From an uncultured Collinsella sp. (lineage in GTDB: Bacteria > Actinomycetota > Coriobacteriia > Coriobacteriales > Coriobacteriaceae), in NCBI GenBank assembly GCA_900546825.1, contig UREE01000042.1, positions 1-17,554 of the forward strand: a DNA stretch of 17,554 nt. The letters are read 5' to 3'. The notes below the pieces were generated by a model. The model did no database searches, was not told where the DNA came from, and saw only the letters and a program-made list of their open reading frames with translations. Of this stretch, positions 5,425-12,959 are shown one piece after another; the first letter of the stretch is position 1, and each line of letters starts with the position of its first letter. A program made the position numbers and the translations under genes.

Positions 5425-6774
5425 GTGGCTAAGAAATCTACGGCTATCGATGTAACGCAGGGCGTTATTTGGCAGCAGCTGCTGTCGCTGTGCGTCCCTA
5501 TCTTCTTTAGTTCGTTCTTTCAGCAGGCATACACGCTTATCGGTACCTATATCGTCGGTCAGTTTGGCGGCAAGCTAGCGCTGGGTGGCATTCAGGCCAC
5601 GATGGTGCTTACGGAGCTCTGCATTGGTTTTTGCGTCGGTGTTGGTGCTGGCTGTGCCGTTATTACCGGCCAGTTTTTTGGTCAGCACGATGACGAGCGC
5701 TTGAGCCTATCGGTCCATACGGCCATGACGCTCGCGCTGGTGGGCGGCATTGTCATTTCCATTCTGGGCATGGTGTTTGTCGAGCCGATGCTTGTGTTGA
5801 TGAATACGCCGCATGAGCTGCTGGCCGAGGGTGTGGCGTATGCCCGTTGCTACTTTGCCGCCATGTTTGCGGCGCTGCTGCTCAATATGGGGACGGCGTT
5901 GTTGCGCGCCGTGGGCGACACGCGCGGTCCGGCGGTCATTATTGCCTCCGGCTGCTTCGTCAACGTTGCACTCGACATTCTCTTTGTCGCCGTGCTGCAC
6001 ATGGAAGCGCTGGGCTGCGGCATCGCGGTGGCGCTGACTATCTGCACCAATGCCACGATGATTGTGATCCGCATGATGCGCGCTCCGGGGGCGTGGCGGT
6101 TGTCGCTATCCAAACTCGGTATCGATCGCGGCATTTGCAAGAGCATGCTTTCGTGCGGTTTGCCGCTGGGCGTTCAGTCTGCGGCGTATTCGATCTCCAA
6201 CGTTTTGATTCAGGTGTCGGTCAACTCGTTTGGTGCCGATGTCACGACCGCTTGGGGTCTTTCCGGTCGCCTGGACGGCATTATCTGGATGGTGACCGAG
6301 GCGCTTGGTGTGTCGATTACTACGTTCTCGGCGCAGAACTTTGGTGCGCGCAATTACGATCGCATGCGAAAGGGATACCACACGTCGCTCGTGCTTTCAT
6401 TTGTGCTTATCGGTGGCCTGTCTGCCGTGCTGCTGGTATTCTCGGGCCCGCTTTCGCGTCTGTTTATCGACGATGCCGCAATTTCGGCCTACACCACGAC
6501 GATTCTTCATTTCATCGCGCCGTTCTACGCGATCTTCTCGATTATCGAAAACGCGTCCGGCTCCATTCGCGGCGCTGGCGTGAGCTTCCAGCCTATGATG
6601 CTCACGATATTCGGCACGGTCGTGCTCCGCGTGGCGTGGGTGTTCGCGATTATGCCGCTCGACCCCTCGCTCGAGCATCTGCTGCTGGTCTACCCCGTAA
6701 CCTGGGTAATCACCGCCACGATGTTCACCGTCTACCATCACAGCGGCAACTGGCTAGGCCGCGCCACTGCCTAG
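5425..6774 (+). CDS. MATE-family multidrug/cation antiporter
   Basis: This integral membrane protein probably exports drugs or other organic cations in exchange for Na+ or H+; the substrate is unknown. The roughly 449-residue product has about twelve hydrophobic segments in two halves, as usual for MATE proteins. Recognisable segments are VPIFFSSFFQQAYTLIGTYIVGQ near the N-terminus, GTALLRAVGDTRGPA closing the first half, GLPLGVQSAAYSISN opening the second, and TFSAQNFGARNYDRMRKGY and ASGSIRGAGVSFQPMM later. I choose the GTG at 5425, which follows GGAGG (5416-5420) by four bases; an in-frame ATG at 5392 would add a short unsupported extension. The stop codon at 6772 lies in an inverted repeat shared with the convergent btuR gene. 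Confidence 0.9.
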   Translation: MAKKSTAIDVTQGVIWQQLLSLCVPIFFSSFFQQAYTLIGTYIVGQFGGKLALGGIQATMVLTELCIGFCVGVGAGCAVITGQFFGQHDDERLSLSVHTAMTLALVGGIVISILGMVFVEPMLVLMNTPHELLAEGVAYARCYFAAMFAALLLNMGTALLRAVGDTRGPAVIIASGCFVNVALDILFVAVLHMEALGCGIAVALTICTNATMIVIRMMRAPGAWRLSLSKLGIDRGICKSMLSCGLPLGVQSAAYSISNVLIQVSVNSFGADVTTAWGLSGRLDGIIWMVTEALGVSITTFSAQNFGARNYDRMRKGYHTSLVLSFVLIGGLSAVLLVFSGPLSRLFIDDAAISAYTTTILHFIAPFYAIFSIIENASGSIRGAGVSFQPMMLTIFGTVVLRVAWVFAIMPLDPSLEHLLLVYPVTWVITATMFTVYHHSGNWLGRATA

Positions 6775-6800
6775 CCATTGGGGACGTCCGCAATGGCTAG
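6771..6800. terminator. Inverted repeat spanning the stop codons of convergent MATE and btuR genes
   Basis: CTAGCCATTG (6771-6780) is the exact reverse complement of CAATGGCTAG (6791-6800), and the ten-base centre contains GGACGTCC, so nearly the whole 30 bases can fold. The two TAG stop codons (6772-6774 plus strand, 6799-6797 minus strand) lie at symmetric places in the arms. No T run follows on either side, so a barrier or weak bidirectional terminator is only inferred. Confidence 0.5.
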
Positions 6801-7273
6801 TATTCGATGCCTTGGCGGGCTAGGAGGCCTTCGTCGAAGTAGTGTTTGACGGGGCGCATTTCGGTTACTAGGTCGGCAAGGTCGGCGAGGGGCAGCAAGC
6901 CGCGGCCGGTGAGCACGAGCTCCGTGGTGGTCGGTTTCATCGCGATCAACGCTTCGACATCTTCGCGCGTCACAAAGCCCCGTCGCATGGCTTCTCCCAG
7001 TTCATCCAAGATCAGCACGTCGACCTGGCTAATCTGCTCGCGCGCCAGCTCCATGATCTGTGCGGCACAGGCTTCGGGCGTGTCGCGGTCGGCTTGTACG
7101 ATGCGTAGCCCCAATCGAGGTGCTGCGTCATGTTCGGCGCAGTGCAGCTTCTTGGCAAACTGAAGCATGAGCACGTTAAGCCCATAGCCCGTGGCGCGCA
7201 GCGCGAGCCCCAGCGCAGCCGTCGTCTTGCCCTTGCCGTCGCCCCAGTACAGATGCAAAAGTCCCTGTTCCAT
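6797..7273 (-). CDS. btuR: Cob(I)alamin adenosyltransferase (corrinoid adenosyltransferase, BtuR/CobO type)
   Basis: This enzyme attaches the 5'-deoxyadenosyl group of ATP to reduced cob(I)alamin or cobyrinic acid diamide, making the adenosyl forms used by CobQ and later enzymes. The 158-residue product shows the ATP-binding loop GDGKGKTT (11-18), LDELGEAMRRG for the Walker-B-like region, ELVLTGRG, and the family's C-terminal DLVTEMRPVKHYFDEGLLARQGIEY-type end. The ATG at 7273 abuts the cobQ stop codon (TGA-ATG), so it is the last gene of the cobalamin operon. Codon use changes from the cobQ-like style at the N-terminus to the style of the plus-strand housekeeping genes further in; the joint probably lies at or just after the P-loop. 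The function call holds for either half. Confidence 0.9.
   Translation of the reverse strand: MEQGLLHLYWGDGKGKTTAALGLALRATGYGLNVLMLQFAKKLHCAEHDAAPRLGLRIVQADRDTPEACAAQIMELAREQISQVDVLILDELGEAMRRGFVTREDVEALIAMKPTTTELVLTGRGLLPLADLADLVTEMRPVKHYFDEGLLARQGIEY
7195..7250. other. Breakpoint 2: within the btuR P-loop region
   Basis: The operon upstream (7274-13,480) looks Faecalibacterium-like, and the sequence below about 7,195 looks Collinsella-like in codon use and continues into the MATE neighbourhood. The P-loop codons, rich in GGC/AAG/ACG, are the most conserved DNA in the gene and the likely joint. This is placed by impression of codon use, not by alignment. Confidence 0.45.
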
Positions 7274-8761
7274 TCAGTGCTTCTCCATTCCCATCGCGGC
7301 ATACACCGCATCCATATCCAGCGCCCCGCGCACACCGTCGGCCAGGATGTCGAACTGCTGGCGGCGGTACTCTTCCATCGGGATGAGGGCTGCGTCGGAG
7401 GGGTCGATGCCCTTCCGGCGGCAGAGCCAGCCCGCCAGCGCCTCGGTGAGCGTACCGGTGTCGAACAGACCGTGGAGGTAGGTGCCGAACACATTGCCCT
7501 GCACACAGCCCTCCCGGCCTCCGTCGGGGTAGTGGGCGAAGGGTTCGCCCTCCGCCTCGGTCACGCCGGTGTGGATCTCGTAGCCTTCCAGCTCTGCACC
7601 CGCAAAGGGGGCGGCGGCGACGGTCGCTTTGACCTGTGCGCGGCGCTTCTGCTCGCTGAACACGGTCCGGGTAGGCAGCAGACCCAGCCCCCGCAGAGTC
7701 TGCGGCCGGCCGCTCTCGCTGCCGGTGGGATCGTCGAGGGTCTGGCCCAGCATCTGGTAGCCGCCGCAGACGCCCAGCACCGGTGTGCCTTTCGCGGCCA
7801 GCTTGAGCAGAGCCGTTTCCAGCCCGCACTGCCGCAGCCAGAGCAGGTCGTCCACCGTGTTTTTCGTCCCCGGCAGCAGGATGAGGTCGGGTGCGCCCAG
7901 TTCGTGGGCGTTCGAAACATACCGCACACCCAGCAGCGGGTGCTGTTCCAGCGGCATGAAGTCCGTAAAATTGGACAGATGCGGCAGACGGATGATCGCC
8001 GCGTCCAGCGGCTTTTTGCCGTCCCGCATCTCGAGGCGCTGGCTCAGGGAGTCCTCGTCCTCGATGTCCACCTTCAGGTACGGCACGACGCCCACCACGG
8101 GCAGATGGGTCTTTTCTTCCAGCATCGAAAGGCCGGGGCGAAGAATCTCCACGTCGCCACGGAATTTATTGATGACAAGTCCCTTGATGCGCCGGCGTTC
8201 TTTTTCTTCCAGCAGCTCCACCGTGCCGTATAGCTGGGCGAACACGCCGCCCCGGTCGATGTCGCCCACCAGAAGCACCGGCGCGTCCACCATCTCGGCG
8301 AGGCCCATGTTCACGATGTCCTCGCTCTTGAGGTTGATCTCTGCCGGGCTGCCCGCGCCCTCGATGACGATGACGTCAGCCTCCTCGGCGAGGCTGTTAT
8401 ATGCCTTCAGGATGTCCGGCACCAGCTGCCGTTTCGTGCGGAAATACTCCGACGCTTTCATCTGGCCCCGCACCTCGCCGTTGACGATGACCTGACTGCC
8501 CACGTCACTGCTGGGCTTCAGGAGGATGGGGTTCATCCGCACGTCCGGCTCGACACCGGCGGCCTGCGCCTGCACCACCTGCGCCCGGCCCATCTCAAGG
8601 CCGTCTTTGGTGACGAAGCTGTTCAGGGCCATGTTCTGGCTCTTGAACGGCACGGCGCGCAGGCCGTCCTGCGCAAAAATGCGGCAGAGCGCCGCGCAGA
8701 GCAGACTTTTGCCTGCACCGCTCATCGTACCCTGCACCATGATGCATTTTGCCCTGCTCAT
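7274..8761 (-). CDS. cobQ: Adenosylcobyric acid synthase (glutamine-hydrolysing) CobQ/CbiP
   Basis: CobQ amidates the b, d, e and g carboxylates of adenosylcobyrinic acid a,c-diamide, using four ATP and four glutamine, to give adenosylcobyric acid. The 495-residue product has the usual length. The N-terminal synthetase domain carries the ATP-binding loop GTMSGAGKS (11-19), FKSQNMALNSFVT (39-51), EGAGSPAEINL and DIDRGGVFAQLYGT. The C-terminal triad-type glutaminase domain carries GVCGGYQMLGQ with nucleophile Cys332 and YLHGLF with His430. The ATG at 8761 overlaps the preceding aminotransferase stop codon as ATGA, which fixes the start and implies translational coupling. The gene abuts btuR downstream. 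Its codon use (frequent CTC/CTG, GGC, few GCGCGC runs) matches the other genes up to about 13,480. Confidence 0.96.
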   Translation of the reverse strand: MSRAKCIMVQGTMSGAGKSLLCAALCRIFAQDGLRAVPFKSQNMALNSFVTKDGLEMGRAQVVQAQAAGVEPDVRMNPILLKPSSDVGSQVIVNGEVRGQMKASEYFRTKRQLVPDILKAYNSLAEEADVIVIEGAGSPAEINLKSEDIVNMGLAEMVDAPVLLVGDIDRGGVFAQLYGTVELLEEKERRRIKGLVINKFRGDVEILRPGLSMLEEKTHLPVVGVVPYLKVDIEDEDSLSQRLEMRDGKKPLDAAIIRLPHLSNFTDFMPLEQHPLLGVRYVSNAHELGAPDLILLPGTKNTVDDLLWLRQCGLETALLKLAAKGTPVLGVCGGYQMLGQTLDDPTGSESGRPQTLRGLGLLPTRTVFSEQKRRAQVKATVAAAPFAGAELEGYEIHTGVTEAEGEPFAHYPDGGREGCVQGNVFGTYLHGLFDTGTLTEALAGWLCRRKGIDPSDAALIPMEEYRRQQFDILADGVRGALDMDAVYAAMGMEKH

Positions 8762-9810
8762 CCCAGCACCTCTTTCATAAGTTCCAGCAGCCGGGCGTTC
8801 TCGGGGGCCGTGCGCACCGCCGTGCGGTACCACTCCGGCCCGAGGCCCGGATAATTCGCGCAGCTGCGCACCTGTGTTCCCAGAGGGCGAAGCCTTTCGT
8901 TCAGGTCGGCGGGCGCGCGGAAGAGCAGATAGTTCGCCTTTCCATCGATGATCCGCAGGCCCAGCGCCCGCAGGCCCGCCGTCAGAACGGGCCGCTGCCG
9001 GGCGATGAGCGCGCGCACCTCGTCCACATAAGCGGTCTCTTTCAGGGCTGCGACGCCTGCCGCCTGCGCCAGACTGGACACGGCCCACGGCTGGCCCGTT
9101 GTCTGCATTTTTTCCAGAAGCATTTCGTCGCCGCAGAGGCAGTAACCCAGCCGGACGCCGGCCATGCCGTAGAGCTTGGTGAAAGCTTTCAGGATGACGA
9201 GGTCCCCACTTTCCAGCAGAGGCTTCGCGGTCCACCCGTCGGCGTCGGGCAGAAAGTCCAGAAAGCACTCATCTACGGCCAAAATCGTGTGGCACTCCCC
9301 GCACCGGCGCAGCAGCTTTTTCACCAGTTCGGGTGAGGCCAGCTGCCCCGTCGGGTTGTTCGGCTGGCAGAGGAACACCATGTCGATGCTCTCGTCCACG
9401 GCGTCCACGAGGGCGTCCGTCGGGGCGAAATCATTCGCTTCATCGAGGAAGAAGCGTTTCACTTCGCACCCCACCGTATCCAATGCAGAGGCGTACTCGG
9501 CAAAAGTCGGGGCTGTCACCAGCGCCTTATGGGGCTTTACGGCCCAGACCAGCCGGAAGATGAGGTCCGCCGCGCCGTTGCCGCAGAGGATACGCTCCTG
9601 CGGCACACCCTCGGCCAGGCTCAGCGCCGCCCGCAGGGTACGGCAGAGGGGGTCGGGGTAGCGGTCGGCCAGAGGCAGTGCATCCCGGATGGCCTGCGCC
9701 ACCCCTTCGGGCAGACCGAGGGGGCTGACGTTCGCCGAAAAATCCAGCGCGTCGCGGCCAAAGCGTTCGCGGTAGCCCATCCAGTCACCGCCGTGGACCA
9801 GTTGTTTCAT
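8758..9810 (-). CDS. cobD: Threonine-phosphate decarboxylase / histidinol-phosphate aminotransferase-like enzyme CobD
   Basis: This PLP enzyme probably decarboxylates L-threonine-O-3-phosphate to (R)-1-aminopropan-2-yl phosphate, the linker that CbiB joins to cobyric acid. The 350-residue product belongs to the class I/II aminotransferase fold: N-terminal VHGGDW and LDFSANVSPLG, the cofactor-binding GNGAADLIF, QPNNPTG (149-155), AVDECFLDF with the pyridine-binding Asp, and the Schiff-base lysine in KAFTKLYGMAGVRLGY (Lys212). Motifs alone do not separate it from HisC, but its place between cbiB and cobQ decides. The ATG at 9810 overlaps the cbiB stop as ATGA. It lacks the extra C-terminal metal-binding domain seen in some CobD proteins. 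Confidence 0.92.
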   Translation of the reverse strand: MKQLVHGGDWMGYRERFGRDALDFSANVSPLGLPEGVAQAIRDALPLADRYPDPLCRTLRAALSLAEGVPQERILCGNGAADLIFRLVWAVKPHKALVTAPTFAEYASALDTVGCEVKRFFLDEANDFAPTDALVDAVDESIDMVFLCQPNNPTGQLASPELVKKLLRRCGECHTILAVDECFLDFLPDADGWTAKPLLESGDLVILKAFTKLYGMAGVRLGYCLCGDEMLLEKMQTTGQPWAVSSLAQAAGVAALKETAYVDEVRALIARQRPVLTAGLRALGLRIIDGKANYLLFRAPADLNERLRPLGTQVRSCANYPGLGPEWYRTAVRTAPENARLLELMKEVLG

Positions 9811-10763
9811 CCCAAGAACCCCCGTATCGCACATCCAAACGCCAGAGCAAACCCGCTGGCTACATACATCATCCGATCTGCCCGCAGAATATCCTCCGGC
9901 TCGATGGGCCGCAGCGGATCGCCGATGGTGGGCTTCGGGTAATACTCGCCGAAATAGTAGGCCGGCCCGGCCAGCTGGACGCCCAGCGCACCCGCGCAGG
10001 CGCTCTCAGTCTGGGCGCTGTTGGGGCTTGCGTGATTGCGGCGGTCCCGCCGCCAGATACGCCACGCGCCCTTGGCGTCATTGCGGGTGAACGCCGCCGC
10101 CATGATCCAGAGCAGCGCCGCCAGACGGCTCGGGATATAGTTCGCCACATCGTCCAGCTTTGCCGCCGCACGGCCAAAATAGAGATATTTTTCGTTTTTG
10201 TAGCCCAGCATACTGTCCATGGTGTTGATGGCCTTGTAGGTCAGGGCCAGCGGCGCACCGCCCAGCAGCATATAAAGCAGCGGTGCAATGACGCCGTCGC
10301 TGGCGTTTTCGGCCACCGTCTCCACCGCCGCTTTGGTCACGCCCTCGGCGGTCAAGGCTTCCGTGTCGCGGCCCACGATGCGGCTCACAGCCTTCCGGGC
10401 GGCGGGCAGGTCGTCTTTTACCAGTTCCCAGTAAACAATCGTGCTCTCCTGCACCAGTCCCTTTGCGGCCAGCGCCTGCCCGCACCAGAACATCTGGACG
10501 GCAAGCCCTAGCAGCGGGTGAAGCATCGCCGCGCCCCAGCAGACAAGGCCCGTGAGCAGCAGCGTCCCCACCGGCAGGCAGAACGCCAGCACCGCGCCGC
10601 CCAGCAGCTCGCCCTGCGGCGTTTTGGGCAGGCGGGAGCGGAGGAATTTTTCCAGCCGGGAGATGGCTTTGCCCATGTACACCACCGGGTGGGGCAGCCA
10701 CGCCGGGTCGCCGAAAATGGCATCCAGCTCGAAGCCTCCCAGCACAGCCCAGGCGGTCATCAT
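9807..10763 (-). CDS. cbiB: Adenosylcobinamide-phosphate synthase CbiB (CobD in Pseudomonas naming)
   Basis: CbiB is a membrane protein that joins aminopropanol phosphate to the f carboxylate of adenosylcobyric acid. The 318-residue product starts with FELDAIFGDPAWLPHPVVYMGKAI, typical of the family, and has ESTIVYWELVKDDLPAARKAVSRIVGRDTEAL, ETVAENASDGVIAPLLYMLLGG, INTMDSMLGYKNEKYLYFGRAAAKLDDVANYIPSR in recognisable order, plus four to five hydrophobic segments. The ATG at 10763 is chosen because it overlaps the upstream phosphatase stop codon (ATGATGA, two adjacent ATGs at 10763 and 10760). The C-terminus overlaps the next gene by four bases. Confidence 0.94.
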   Translation of the reverse strand: MMTAWAVLGGFELDAIFGDPAWLPHPVVYMGKAISRLEKFLRSRLPKTPQGELLGGAVLAFCLPVGTLLLTGLVCWGAAMLHPLLGLAVQMFWCGQALAAKGLVQESTIVYWELVKDDLPAARKAVSRIVGRDTEALTAEGVTKAAVETVAENASDGVIAPLLYMLLGGAPLALTYKAINTMDSMLGYKNEKYLYFGRAAAKLDDVANYIPSRLAALLWIMAAAFTRNDAKGAWRIWRRDRRNHASPNSAQTESACAGALGVQLAGPAYYFGEYYPKPTIGDPLRPIEPEDILRADRMMYVASGFALAFGCAIRGFLG

Positions 10764-11365
10764 ACGCCGGCCTCCGCGTCTTTCGTGTACTGCACAGTCT
10801 TCACGAGGTGGAGCTGGCGCTTCTCGGCCCAGTCGGCGGCGTCCAGCACATAGCCGCCCGCGTTGGGGCCGCACCACGCATAATAATCGCGCCTGGGCAG
10901 GGCGTACCGCTCCATGGCCGCCATCTGGGTGCCGCCGTGAGCCAGGATGACCAGCAGCTCTTCGCCGTCGGCCAGCGCCTTGTCCACCAGAGCAGAGAAG
11001 GCGTTGCAGATGCGGTTTGAGAAGTCGTCCTTCCGCTCACCGTCGGGGCATTTGCTCTCGCAGTTGGCCTGCACCCACGCCTGATAATCGGCGTCGTGCT
11101 CCATCTCGACGTAGTTTTTGCCCTCGAAGCTGCCGAAGCACATCTCCTGCAGGTCCTTCACGACCACAAGCTCTGCCTCCGGGAAGAGCACCCGGGCCGT
11201 CTGGGCCGTCCGCTGCAGCGGGGTGATATAGACCACCTTCGGGTCGATGTCAGCCCGGCGCAGCTGGCTCAGGCCCTCCGCCGAGAGCGGGATGTCGCGC
11301 TGGCCCTGATAGCGCTTCTGGGCGTTGTATTCGGTCAGGCCATGACGCAGCAGATAGATCAACAT
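10760..11365 (-). CDS. cobC: Histidine phosphatase, probable alpha-ribazole-5'-phosphate phosphatase (CobC-like)
   Basis: This phosphoglycerate-mutase-fold phosphatase probably removes the phosphate from alpha-ribazole phosphate or from adenosylcobalamin 5'-phosphate at the end of nucleotide-loop assembly. The 201-residue product has the phosphohistidine motif LLRHGLTEYN (Arg7-His8-Gly9), TPLQRTAQTA, the acidic residue in LQEMCFGSFEG (Glu74), and the second histidine in LAHGGT (His143). Fold motifs are shared with many phosphatases; the CobC role rests on its place between the two CobU-type genes, cobS and cbiB. The ATG at 11365 overlaps the upstream gene by seven bases. Confidence 0.85.
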   Translation of the reverse strand: MLIYLLRHGLTEYNAQKRYQGQRDIPLSAEGLSQLRRADIDPKVVYITPLQRTAQTARVLFPEAELVVVKDLQEMCFGSFEGKNYVEMEHDADYQAWVQANCESKCPDGERKDDFSNRICNAFSALVDKALADGEELLVILAHGGTQMAAMERYALPRRDYYAWCGPNAGGYVLDAADWAEKRQLHLVKTVQYTKDAEAGV

Positions 11366-11685
11366 TGGGGTAATTCTCCTTTCAATACCGTCGGGATGCC
11401 GCAGAACATCTGCACCACGCAGTCGGCGCGCTCTGCCAGCAGGCAGGCCAGCCGTCCGGCGGCCTCCCGCCCGGCGCGTTCCTCAGCATCCATCGGGACA
11501 ACACCGCCGCCGACCTCGGTGGCGATGACAATATCATATTCCGCCAGCTCCCGGGCCAGCGTTTCGAGCTGCTCCGGGGTCTGAGTCTCGGCGGCGGCGT
11601 CCTGCACATCGGCGATGACGCTGCCCCGGAAGTTCCGCGCAAAGGTGCGCTTGCCGCTGTAGAGCGGCCCTGTGATGAACATCAT
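11359..11685 (-). CDS. Short CobU-like P-loop protein (second, reduced adenosylcobinamide kinase homologue)
   Basis: The 108-residue product looks like CobU with its middle removed. It begins MMFITGPLYSGKRTF, with a P-loop at 6-13, and ends with the CobU-like EVGGGVVPMDAEERAGREAAGRLACLLAERA and MFCGIPTVLKG. The RHR-type histidine segment that carries GMP in CobU is absent, and so is most of the central sheet. A complete CobU is encoded two genes upstream, so this one is either a regulatory or assembly partner or an enzyme for one half-reaction. Its frame is intact and it overlaps both cobC (seven bases) and nearly touches cobS (stop at 11686), so it is kept under selection as an operon member rather than being a random fragment. 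Function unproven. Confidence 0.75.
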   Translation of the reverse strand: MMFITGPLYSGKRTFARNFRGSVIADVQDAAAETQTPEQLETLARELAEYDIVIATEVGGGVVPMDAEERAGREAAGRLACLLAERADCVVQMFCGIPTVLKGELPQC

Positions 11686-12438
11686 TTACAGCACTCCTCC
11701 CCACTGGCTGACGGCCAGCGCCGCCAGCATCCACAGCTCGGCCCGCTGCAAAAACCACCCGGCCAGGTCGCCGGTGATGCCGCCAAACTGCTTTTTGGCC
11801 ACGGAATCATAGCGCCACAGCGCCAGAAGCGCTGCTGCCGCCAGCCCGCCGCCGCCCAGCGCCGTCAGCGCCAGGACGAGCAGAGCCGACAGGCCACAGA
11901 GGAAGCGGCGGACGGTCTGCTTGTCGGCCGCTGTGGCGAAGGTGTGGGCGAGGCCGGTGTCCTTCGCCAGCGGGAACGCCGCCACGGCAAAGCCCGACAG
12001 CGCCCGTTCCAGCACCAGCGCCAGCGTCCAGCACAGGCCCGCCCGGGGCGTGAACCGCACACTGCCGCAGAGGCCGAAGTAGGCCGCAAAGTAGCAGCAC
12101 AGCCGGATGACAGCGAAGGCCCCACAGTGGGAGTCTTTCAGGATCTCAAGCTTTTTTTCGCGGTCGCCGTAGCTCGAGAGGGCGTCCGAGGTGTCGGCAT
12201 AGCCGTCGAGATGGATGCCGCCGGTGACGGCCACCGGCACGAGGCAGAACGCCGCCGCCCGGGCCAGCTCCGGCAGGGGCAGGACGCCGCAGAGACACCA
12301 CAGCCCGCCGCACACCAGCCCGATGAGGGGGAAGGCGCACATGGCGTACCGCATATTTTTTTCGTTCCACTCGAACTGCGGCACCGGCAGGGCCGAAAAC
12401 ATCGCAAAGGCCACCGCGATGGTCTGCAAAACAGTCAC
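11686..12438 (-). CDS. cobS: Adenosylcobinamide-GDP ribazoletransferase (cobalamin synthase) CobS
   Basis: CobS is the membrane enzyme that joins adenosylcobinamide-GDP to alpha-ribazole (phosphate), producing adenosylcobalamin (phosphate). The 250-residue product begins with AFAMFSALPVPQFEW, has the metal-binding acidic motif GGIHLDGYADTSDAL (73-87), and then LEILKDSHCGAFAV, followed by several hydrophobic segments, ending with the family's GGITGDLAGWFLQ-type motif near residues 219-231. The start is GTG at 12438, overlapping the cobU stop codon as GTGA. Length and motif order are normal. Confidence 0.95.
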   Translation of the reverse strand: MTVLQTIAVAFAMFSALPVPQFEWNEKNMRYAMCAFPLIGLVCGGLWCLCGVLPLPELARAAAFCLVPVAVTGGIHLDGYADTSDALSSYGDREKKLEILKDSHCGAFAVIRLCCYFAAYFGLCGSVRFTPRAGLCWTLALVLERALSGFAVAAFPLAKDTGLAHTFATAADKQTVRRFLCGLSALLVLALTALGGGGLAAAALLALWRYDSVAKKQFGGITGDLAGWFLQRAELWMLAALAVSQWGGVL

Positions 12439-12959
12439 AGCTTTTCTCCCCCTTTGTAGTACACCGGCAGGCCGCAGACCACCCGGCAGACGTTGTCCGC
12501 CCGGGCGGCGAAAGCGTTGTTCACCTGCGCCAGCGCCAGCAGATACTGGTCGGTGTCGCCTGCGTAGTCGGCACCGCCGCTGAACACCTCGTTCGATACG
12601 ACGATAAGGTCATCGCACCCGGCGGCGAGGCGTTCCAGCCCGGCCAAAACGGCCTCGGCGGTGTGCTTTCCTGCCCCGCCGGGGCTGTAAAGCTCGTTGG
12701 CGACGAGGTTGCCGAGGTCTTCCAGCAGGACGGTCCCCCGGCCGGGCAGGGGCAGACGGTCGAGGTGGAGCGGGCATTCCAGCGTTTCGAACAGCTTTTG
12801 CGCCCGCATTTTCCGGTGTTTTTCCACCCGGGCGGCGCACTCGGCATCCCAGACCTGCATGGTGGCGAGGTAATAGCGGGGCAGGTCGGTCTTGAGCACA
12901 AGGCTCTCGGCGTAGGCGCTTTTGCCGCTGGCCGCGCCGCCGAGCACCAGCGTCAGCAT
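12435..12959 (-). CDS. cobU: Adenosylcobinamide kinase / adenosylcobinamide-phosphate guanylyltransferase CobU
   Basis: CobU phosphorylates adenosylcobinamide and then transfers GMP from GTP to make adenosylcobinamide-GDP. The 174-residue product is normal in length: P-loop GGAASGKS (7-14), the segment ARVEKHRKMR with the histidine expected to be guanylylated (His48), LLEDLGNLVANEL (Walker-B-like), and VVSNEVFSGG. The ending CGLPVYYKG is the family's usual GIP-type close. The ATG at 12959 overlaps the end of cobT (GGATGCTGA) by seven bases. The fully developed active site contrasts with the reduced paralogue two genes downstream. Confidence 0.94.
   Translation of the reverse strand: MLTLVLGGAASGKSAYAESLVLKTDLPRYYLATMQVWDAECAARVEKHRKMRAQKLFETLECPLHLDRLPLPGRGTVLLEDLGNLVANELYSPGGAGKHTAEAVLAGLERLAAGCDDLIVVSNEVFSGGADYAGDTDQYLLALAQVNNAFAARADNVCRVVCGLPVYYKGGEKL

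Noticed and set aside
8762..9268. N-terminal extension of the cobQ frame upstream to 9268
   Set aside because: It is a shadow of the aminotransferase gene; the ATG at 8761 with an ATGA overlap and immediate P-loop is the real start.
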